This document shows positions 6,859 through 11,042 of a DNA stretch of 11,042 nucleotides, one piece after another. The stretch is from Victivallales bacterium. Lineage in GTDB: Bacteria; Verrucomicrobiota; Lentisphaeria; Victivallales; SZUA-371. Within the stretch, counting starts at the first letter, position 1; each line of letters begins with the position of its first letter. The notes beneath the pieces are model-generated. The model worked only from the letters and a program-made list of their open reading frames with translations, was not told the DNA's origin and searched no databases. The translations under genes were made by a program, and so were the position numbers. The DNA lies in contig JAQUZV010000048.1 of assembly GCA_028691155.1 (NCBI GenBank), positions 1 through 11,042 on the forward strand, written 5' to 3'.

Positions 6859-7113
6859 TTATTCGCTCTTCTTAGTGACGTTGGAGACGTGAACGGAAAC
6901 GCTGCGTTCGACCATTCCACCATTGGGATTGGCCTGCGATTTCTTGATCGAACGTTTACCCATTCGGGCCCGGTCTTCGTCCGTGAGCCCGGCAATTTCA
7001 AGCACGACCCGGTCTTTCTTCGATAGAATGGCCAGGATCTTACCTTCCCGTTTCTTCCATTCCCCGGTGTTGACCACCACGGTATCGCCTTTTTTTACAT
7101 GGTATTTGTTCAT
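6859..7113 (-). CDS. rplX: 50S ribosomal protein L24 (short form)
   Basis: L24 starts assembly of the 50S subunit by binding the 5' end of 23S rRNA. The KOW domain is clear: VKKGDTVVVNTGEWKKREGKILAILSKKDRVVLEIAG near the N-terminus, then NPNGGMVERSVSVHVSNV. At 84 residues it is shorter than the usual 100 to 110, because it stops just after HVSNV and lacks the common KxxRV...GKKVR tail. The TAA of rplN and the ATG of this gene overlap by one base (TAATG), a typical arrangement for coupled translation. Confidence 0.95.
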   Translation of the reverse strand: MNKYHVKKGDTVVVNTGEWKKREGKILAILSKKDRVVLEIAGLTDEDRARMGKRSIKKSQANPNGGMVERSVSVHVSNVTKKSE

Positions 7114-7478
7114 TATAACACCTCCGGCGCCAACGAAACAATCTTCATAAAATCCTTCTCGCGCAATTCACGGGCAACCGGCCCGAAAATACGGGTTCCG
7201 ACCGGATTCTTCTGCGCATCGATTACCACCGCGGCATTCCTGTCGAAACGCAGGTAGGAACCGTCGCGACGGCGGATTTTGTGCACTGTACGGACGATGA
7301 CGGCCTTGACCACGTCGCCCTTCTTGACGGAACCGCCCGGAATCGCTTCCCTGACCGAAGCCGTGACAATATCACCGACATGGGCGACGCGCTTGCGCTG
7401 CCCGAGTACCGTAATTGCCACAATCTTCTTGGCGCCGGAATTGTCCGCCACATTCATGCTGGTCTGCATCTGAATCAT
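7113..7478 (-). CDS. rplN: 50S ribosomal protein L14
   Basis: L14 binds 23S rRNA and forms part of intersubunit bridges. The 121 residues match the family from MIQMQTSMNVADNSGAKKIVAITVLG through the signature GDVVKAVIVRTVHKIRRRDGSYLRFDRNAAVVID to RIFGPVARELREKDFMKIVSLAPEVL. GGGAGG lies nine bases before the ATG, the strongest match to the anti-SD in the operon. Translation of rplX is probably coupled to its stop. Confidence 0.98.
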   Translation of the reverse strand: MIQMQTSMNVADNSGAKKIVAITVLGQRKRVAHVGDIVTASVREAIPGGSVKKGDVVKAVIVRTVHKIRRRDGSYLRFDRNAAVVIDAQKNPVGTRIFGPVARELREKDFMKIVSLAPEVL

Positions 7479-7496
7479 AACTCATTACCTCCCAGC

Positions 7497-7784
7497 TTAC
7501 TGTTCGTCGGCGCGTCGGATGATTTCCAGCAACCGCCAATTTTTCGTCTTGCTCAGCGGCCGGGTTTCGGAAATCCGGACGAAATCGCCGACATTGGCTA
7601 CGTTGTTTTCATCATGAACGGCATAACGTTTCTTGATGTTAACGACTTTCTTGTACAGCTTGTGGGCCGTACGCCGGGTCACTTCCACGGTGATCGTCTT
7701 GTTGCAGGCGGCGCTGATCACAACGCCGACCCGCTGCTTACGATTGCCGCGGACTGCTTTATTTTCATCTTGCGTGATAGCCAT
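7497..7784 (-). CDS. rpsQ: 30S ribosomal protein S17
   Basis: S17 binds 16S rRNA early in 30S assembly. The OB-fold body runs RVGVVISAACNKTITVEVTRRTAHKLYKKVVNIKKRYAVHDENNVANVGDFVRISETRPLSKTKNWRLLEII. The family signature GDFVRISETRPLSKTKNWRL is intact. The N-terminal ~15 residues (MAITQDENKAVRGNR) extend beyond the common start MRKxRVG. The ATG at 7784 is supported by GAGGA overlapping the stop of rpmC. Confidence 0.97.
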   Translation of the reverse strand: MAITQDENKAVRGNRKQRVGVVISAACNKTITVEVTRRTAHKLYKKVVNIKKRYAVHDENNVANVGDFVRISETRPLSKTKNWRLLEIIRRADEQ

Positions 7785-7789
7785 TTTCG

Positions 7790-7996
7790 TTATTCCTCAA
7801 CGGTTGCCGCCGCGTCGGTCTCGGTCATGACGGTCATAATTTTGGCAATGTCACGACGGACCTGTCTGACCCGGGCGGTTTTTTCCAGCTGTCCGGTTTT
7901 CGCCTGGATGGCGAGATTGAACTTCTCTTTCTTCAGATCGACGAGAAGCGTCTCCCTTTCCGGCGCGGTCATTTCACGAATATCTTTAATTTTCAT
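7790..7996 (-). CDS. rpmC: 50S ribosomal protein L29
   Basis: L29 lies by the polypeptide exit tunnel and contacts signal recognition particle and trigger factor together with L23. The 68-residue, two-helix protein reads MKIKDIREMTAPERETLLVDLKKEKFNLAIQAKTGQLEKTARVRQVRRDIAKIMTVM, matching the family with the conserved LKKEKFNL and RxVRRDIAKI parts. An acidic tail (TETDAAATVEE) adds a few residues. GGAGG lies ten bases before the ATG. Confidence 0.95.
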   Translation of the reverse strand: MKIKDIREMTAPERETLLVDLKKEKFNLAIQAKTGQLEKTARVRQVRRDIAKIMTVMTETDAAATVEE

Positions 7997-8015
7997 GTTA
8001 TCCTAACCTCCGGCG

Positions 8016-8423
8016 TTAGCGCATAAGGAACTTGCAACGCAGCATGAGCTTGTTGGCCGCACGGGACATGGCCTCGCGGGCTTCCGATTCGGTGCAGCCG
8101 CTGACTTCGAACAGCACGCGACCGGGCTTGACCGGGGCGACCCATCCTTCGACGTTGCCTTTTCCTTTACCCATACGCACTTCCAACGGTTTCTTGGTAA
8201 TGGGCTTGAACGGGAACAGCCGAATCCATACCTTACCGCGGCGCTTCAGGTGACGATTGATCGCGACACGGGCCGCTTCAATCTGGTTGTTGCTGACATA
8301 ACCGCGCGTCATGGCCTGGAGGCCATAATCGCCGAAGTCGAGCTGATTGTTGCTATAGGCAAGCCCAGCGTTATTTCCGCGCTGAACCTTTCTGTACTTT
8401 ACCCTTTTTGGCATTAATGGCAT
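8016..8423 (-). CDS. rplP: 50S ribosomal protein L16
   Basis: L16 lies near the A site and the 5S rRNA in the 50S subunit. It is 135 residues from MPLMPKRVKYRKVQRG to MSRAANKLMLRCKFLMR. The core includes DFGDYGLQAMTRGYVSNNQIEAARVAINRHLKRRGKVWIRLFPFKPITKKPLEVRMGKGKG, which is diagnostic. The ATG at 8423 is chosen over the second ATG at 8414 because GGAGG is correctly placed at 8433-8437. The first 53 bases of the gene overlap the end of rpsC in a different frame. Confidence 0.97.
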   Translation of the reverse strand: MPLMPKRVKYRKVQRGNNAGLAYSNNQLDFGDYGLQAMTRGYVSNNQIEAARVAINRHLKRRGKVWIRLFPFKPITKKPLEVRMGKGKGNVEGWVAPVKPGRVLFEVSGCTESEAREAMSRAANKLMLRCKFLMR

Positions 8424-9063
8424 GTTCTTGATCCTCCATAGCCTCTTTATGGCATATCCAGACTTTTATTCCGATTTTACCCGCGGTAGTATTGGCTTCC
8501 GCAAAGCCGTAGTCGATAATGGCGCGCAACGTGTGAAGGGGAATCTTCCCTTCCTTGTATTGCTCGCTACGGGCAAGTTCCGCTCCGCCGAGACGGCCGG
8601 CACAGTTGATTTTGATGCCTTCCACGCCCATATCCATGGCCGTCTGAATGGCTTTCTTCATCGCCCGGCGGAACCCGATCCGGCGTTCCAGCTGCATGGC
8701 AATGTTTTCCGAGACCAGCTGAGCGTTGATTTCCGCGCGCTTGACTTCCACGATATCCACGTAGATTTCTTTGCCCGGAGCAAATTTGGCCACTGACTGT
8801 TTCAGTGATTCCAGCTCCGCGCCTTTCTTCCCGATCAGGAGACCGGGACGCGCCGAAAAAATAGTGATACGGATACGGCTGGCGAATCGTTCGATCTGGA
8901 TCCGGGCAATCGCCGCATTGGAGAACGAAGTCTTGATAAACCGGCGAATCTTCAGGTCTTCATGCAGCCAGTCGCCGTAAATCGACTTCTTGGCGAACCA
9001 GCGTGATTCCCAGTTCTTGGTGATCGTCGTTCTCAGCCCGATTGGATTTACTTTCTGTCCCAC
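8371..9063 (-). CDS. rpsC: 30S ribosomal protein S3
   Basis: S3 forms part of the mRNA entry channel with S4 and S5. The 230 residues begin at a GTG (9063) as MGQKVNPIGLRTTITKNWESRWFA. The type II KH domain holds GLLIGKKGAELE (about residues 74-85), and the C-terminal S3 signature runs GAELARSEQYKEGKIPLHTLRAIIDYGFAEANTTAGKIGIKVWI. The last ~30 residues are a basic tail (ending VQKGSARK), of which 17 codons and the stop lie inside rplP. GGGGA lies seven bases before the GTG, and no nearby in-frame ATG fits the family N-terminus. Confidence 0.97.
   Translation of the reverse strand: MGQKVNPIGLRTTITKNWESRWFAKKSIYGDWLHEDLKIRRFIKTSFSNAAIARIQIERFASRIRITIFSARPGLLIGKKGAELESLKQSVAKFAPGKEIYVDIVEVKRAEINAQLVSENIAMQLERRIGFRRAMKKAIQTAMDMGVEGIKINCAGRLGGAELARSEQYKEGKIPLHTLRAIIDYGFAEANTTAGKIGIKVWICHKEAMEDQEHAINAKKGKVQKGSARK
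8433..8437 (-). promoter_or_regulatory. Ribosome binding site of rplP, inside rpsC
   Basis: On the minus strand GGAGG lies nine bases before the ATG of rplP and within the coding sequence of rpsC. It decides the L16 start in favour of the upstream of two nearby ATGs. It also means that ribosomes finishing rpsC run over the rplP initiation site. Confidence 0.75.
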
Positions 9064-9079
9064 AGCAAAATCCCCTTAA

Positions 9080-9412
9080 TTATTTGTCCGCGAGGACAAT
9101 CGTCAAGTTACTGGTTCTCTTGCGAATCCGACCTGCCGAACCGCGCGCCTTCGGACGAAAACGCTTCATGGTCGGCCCGGGGCCGACGACCGCAGTGACG
9201 ACAGTCAGATTGTTACGGTTCAAATCAAAGTTGTTTTCAGCATTGGCCACCGCCGAACGCAAGGTCTTTCCGAGGAGCCGAGCCGCTTTGCGCGGGCTCA
9301 GGTCGACGACAGCCAAAGCTTCCATGACCGGAAGCCCCTGGATCAGGCGCGAAACATGTCTGGCCTTTTCCGGTGCGATTCTCGCATGTTTGGTTATAGC
9401 TCGAACTTCCAT
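9080..9412 (-). CDS. rplV: 50S ribosomal protein L22
   Basis: L22 lines the polypeptide exit tunnel with an extended hairpin. The 110 residues start MEVRAITKHARIAPEKARHVSRLIQGLPVMEAL and contain the L22 signature TVVTAVVGPGPTMKRFRPKARGSAGRIRKRTSNLTIVLAD with the tunnel hairpin. The reading frame is open for a further 23 codons upstream, but that extension (MNWLRGCRYSPGAEKNNSKRNGT) overlaps the upstream gene and is not family-like, so I use the ATG at 9412. A weak GAGA overlaps the stop codon of the upstream gene, suggesting coupling. The usual upstream neighbour rpsS is absent. Confidence 0.97.
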   Translation of the reverse strand: MEVRAITKHARIAPEKARHVSRLIQGLPVMEALAVVDLSPRKAARLLGKTLRSAVANAENNFDLNRNNLTVVTAVVGPGPTMKRFRPKARGSAGRIRKRTSNLTIVLADK

Positions 9413-9425
9413 AGTTCCGTTTCTC

Positions 9426-10292
9426 TTACTGTTGTTTTTTTCCGCTCCCGGTGAATACCTGCATCCCCGGAGCCAATTCATTGATATTACCTTCCACTAC
9501 CGTTGCCGCCGCAATGAACGGTCTCACCGCCACCACCTGCAACCGGAAGGTCCGATCCTTTCCCGCAAACCAGTTCAGGCCGTTTTTCACGCCCTGCACC
9601 GCCCCTGCGGCAATCACGACAACACGGAGCTTGGCATTGACGGCCAGAATCCGCGATTCTTCCACCATGCTCTTCCGGGAATACTGCTCCGTGGCGGCAC
9701 TGCTCTGTCCGGCATCCCCGCGCAAACCGTCGAGCCGATATTGAATTCGAGCCCGTTCCAGTTTGTCGGGTTGGATCTTGTCCATTACTCCGTCCATATA
9801 ATCGCAGAAATCGACGACCTTCAGCGTAAGGGTCTTGTTGTCGTCTATCATGCGTCGGAGGGCTTCCAGCAGCTGTTCTTCCCGTGCCTCGCCCGTGGTC
9901 TTCCCGGATTCGTCAACCACGGCGGCGACGCCAAGCTGCAATCTCCGATACATGCTTTCCAGCAATTGGTACCGCTGCATTGTGTCAATAAACTCCTTGC
10001 GCATGCGGGCCTTTTCCCTGACCAGGGACGCCCGTTCGTCTTGCAGCGCAAGCTTGGTTTTGCGGATCTCCTCCAGTTCGTTGTCCAGTAACGACAACTT
10101 GTCCAGCACACGCGATTCCTTTACGGCTGCCGCCGCCCGAATCATCGTCTTCCCATCGTGCCGGATGGTCGGAGATCCTTTCTCTTCGCCCTTTAGCGTA
10201 CTTACACCGAGGACAAACAGAGCACTTAAAATACACGCCGATCGAGGCCATGTCCAATAAGAATTACGGTTTTTTTCGCTTTTCTTCGACAT
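9426..10292 (-). CDS. Predicted exported coiled-coil protein with small C-terminal beta-rich domain, unrecognised family
   Basis: The product is 288 residues from the ATG at 10292. AAGG lies five bases upstream, and the next in-frame alternative start is a GTG at 10364 that would add 24 residues before the charged N-terminus. Residues 1-18 are basic, and 19-33 (ACILSALFVLGVSTL) form one hydrophobic segment, so it is a signal peptide or membrane anchor; there is no lipobox. Residues about 58-120 are a charged, heptad-like coiled coil (LDKLSLLDNELEEIRKTKLALQDE), and 138-173 are another helix. A linker rich in Ser/Ala/Gly leads to residues 214-288, where RILAVNAKLRVVVIAAGAVQGVKNGLNWF followed by FRLQVVAVRPFIAAATVV suggests a small beta barrel. 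A similar layout is known to me from PVC-group envelope proteins, but this is inference. It ends 13 bases before rplV and appears to head the ribosomal operon. Function is unknown. Confidence 0.8.
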   Translation of the reverse strand: MSKKSEKNRNSYWTWPRSACILSALFVLGVSTLKGEEKGSPTIRHDGKTMIRAAAAVKESRVLDKLSLLDNELEEIRKTKLALQDERASLVREKARMRKEFIDTMQRYQLLESMYRRLQLGVAAVVDESGKTTGEAREEQLLEALRRMIDDNKTLTLKVVDFCDYMDGVMDKIQPDKLERARIQYRLDGLRGDAGQSSAATEQYSRKSMVEESRILAVNAKLRVVVIAAGAVQGVKNGLNWFAGKDRTFRLQVVAVRPFIAAATVVEGNINELAPGMQVFTGSGKKQQ

Positions 10293-10340
10293 AATTACCT
10301 TAAAATAAAGATCGTATGCACTTGCAAACGCACTGTGAGC

Positions 10341-10369
10341 GGATTGGCCGGGCAAAAAAGGCACAATCC
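10341..10369 (-). promoter_or_regulatory. Hairpin in the leader of the operon mRNA
   Basis: On the minus strand GGATTG pairs with CAATCC and the adjacent GCC pairs with GGC, nine base pairs with a single-base bulge and a ten-base loop containing six T and GCCC. It lies about 50 bases before the start codon of the first gene and downstream of the predicted promoter, so it would be in the 5' leader. No T run follows it, so it is not a terminator. Confidence 0.45.
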
Positions 10370-10403
10370 TTCCATGGTGTTCGGTATGGCAGAAAAGAGA
10401 GTA

Positions 10404-10431
10404 AACATAAGCCGGATTTTCCCGATGTCAA
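10404..10431 (-). promoter_or_regulatory. Sigma70-like promoter for the ribosomal-protein operon
   Basis: A perfect minus-strand -35 box TTGACA (10431-10426) is followed after 16 bases by TATGTT (10409-10404), four of six matches to TATAAT. A T-rich stretch with eight consecutive T lies just upstream (about 10442-10449), reminiscent of an UP element. Predicted transcription start is near 10396, giving a leader of about 105 bases. It is the best promoter that I can see for the operon. Confidence 0.6.
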
Positions 10432-10605
10432 ACCGGAAAGTAAAAAAAACGCGAAAATCTCCCTCCGGAGATCATGCGGCACGACCGCGGGAAACGGTAC
10501 GAAGGTGAAAGCATGAAGCCGTCGGAACATCGGGTTTTTGTCGCAATGGCGTGCACAAATGCAAAATTTATTGCTTTTTTCTTGGCAATATTCGACATTA
10601 ACTGC

Positions 10606-10634
10606 TTGACTTTGGGCCGTTGTTGCATTACGCT
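10606..10634 (+). promoter_or_regulatory. Weak sigma70-like promoter candidate for the 99-codon gene
   Basis: TTGACT (10606-10611) is followed at 17 bases by TACGCT (10629-10634), a -35 box with five matches and a -10 box with only three. The start would fall near 10641, about 59 bases before the ATG. The weak -10 makes this tentative. Confidence 0.3.
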
Positions 10635-10685
10635 TACGCAAGAGCAATGCAAAAGATGAATGTTTTTTTCCGATTAAACCAAGGT

Positions 10686-10691
10686 AAGGAG
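10686..10691 (+). promoter_or_regulatory. Ribosome binding site of the 99-codon gene
   Basis: AAGGAG lies exactly eight bases before the ATG at 10700. This is a near-ideal Shine-Dalgarno sequence and is the main support that the following frame is translated. Confidence 0.7.
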
Positions 10692-10699
10692 TTGTTGCC

Positions 10700-10999
10700 A
10701 TGTATGACAAGACCAGCAGCATTATGGATCGTTTCGATGAACTTTTCAATGACAATTTCATTACTACCGCCACCAATGAGGAGATCGAGGCCCGGTTTGA
10801 ATATCTTAAGAGTCTTTGCGTTCGCGATAAAATCGATTTTGCCGCTTTGCTGGATGAACTGGAATTTTACTGCAATTCCTATATTGCCGAAATGATCGGC
10901 AACAAGGTTTCGCCGCCACCGGTGTCGGAACCGGTGTCCGGCATCGAAGAGGCGGCGACATCATCCGCCAACCGGTGCCGGAATGCGGAAACGGATTAG
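10700..10999 (+). CDS. Hypothetical acidic protein, 99 residues
   Basis: I do not recognise a family. The reading frame starts with ATG behind an ideal AAGGAG and ends at TAG (10997-10999). Residues 1-70 are acidic and predicted largely helical (IMDRFDELFNDNF, NEEIEARFEYLKSLCVRDKIDFAALLDELEFYCNSYIAEMI), with no signal peptide or membrane segment. Residues 71-99 are rich in Pro, Ser, Ala and Glu and probably disordered. Two cysteines lie in the helical part and one near the end. The gene is transcribed away from the ribosomal operon. Codon use is similar to that of its neighbours. The opposite-strand frame over its 5' end lacks any support. Confidence 0.6.
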   Translation: MYDKTSSIMDRFDELFNDNFITTATNEEIEARFEYLKSLCVRDKIDFAALLDELEFYCNSYIAEMIGNKVSPPPVSEPVSGIEEAATSSANRCRNAETD

Positions 11000-11042
11000 T
11001 CCGACGGGAGATGGGCGCCGCGACACCGGCCGGGACCGCGCA

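Larger units (their letters stand above)
10293..10699. other. Divergent intergenic region of 407 bases
   Basis: This gap separates the minus-strand operon from the + strand 99-codon gene. It holds a minus-strand promoter candidate with a T-rich upstream tract, a leader hairpin, a short inverted repeat ATCTCC/GGAGAT (10457-10472), a weak + strand promoter candidate and an inverted repeat TTGCATT/AATGCAA. Open frames here on either strand lack family resemblance. One of 48 codons on the + strand (10513-10659) is discussed among the findings. No tRNA or known riboswitch was recognised. Confidence 0.7.

Noticed and set aside
9042..10091. 349-codon + strand open frame
   Set aside because: It lies antisense to rplV and the coiled-coil gene, has no ribosome binding site or family-like motif, and covers the certain rplV sequence. 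It is a shadow frame.
10300..10776. 158-codon minus-strand open frame in the intergenic region
   Set aside because: It runs through the best operon promoter and leader and over the 5' end of the better-supported 99-codon gene. It resembles no family.

Overview
The window is a chromosomal housekeeping region from a moderately GC-rich bacterium. It holds the 3' part of an S-adenosylhomocysteine hydrolase gene on the + strand, then a long minus-strand ribosomal-protein operon of the spc type. A ~400-base divergent intergenic region and a small unrecognised + strand gene close the window. Several traits fit the Planctomycetes-Verrucomicrobia-Chlamydiae group, perhaps Lentisphaerae or a relative. 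These are a zinc-type S14, no rpmD between rpsE and rplO, a cytidylate kinase with an INTGNMYRA motif, and a secreted coiled-coil protein with a small beta-rich C-terminal domain. This placement is inference; no 16S rRNA or other decisive marker is visible.

Layout: ahcY (partial, +) ends at 1021 and is followed by a clear intrinsic terminator. The minus-strand operon, read from about 10396 down to about 1192, is: 288-aa coiled-coil protein, rplV, rpsC, rplP, rpmC, rpsQ, rplN, rplX, rplE, rpsN, rpsH, rplF, rplR, rpsE, rplO, secY, cmk, ybgC-like thioesterase. Most gaps are 5 to 30 bases, and rpsC/rplP, rplN/rplX and cmk/ybgC overlap. The one larger gap, 72 bases between rplO and secY, holds a strong hairpin. 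A sigma70-like promoter with a T-rich upstream tract and a leader hairpin precede the operon, and an intrinsic terminator follows it. Positions 10700-10999 hold a divergent 99-codon gene with a good ribosome binding site and no recognised family.

The ribosomal proteins build the 50S and 30S subunits, and SecY forms the membrane protein-export channel, as in most bacteria. Three things are unusual. The operon starts at rplV instead of rpsJ or rpsS, with a predicted exported coiled-coil protein 13 bases ahead of rplV. rpmD is missing. secY is followed by cmk and a thioesterase where adk/map/infA are commonly found. I found no mobile element, CRISPR array, tRNA, rRNA or defence system. The exceptional content is in operon architecture and in two unrecognised genes.
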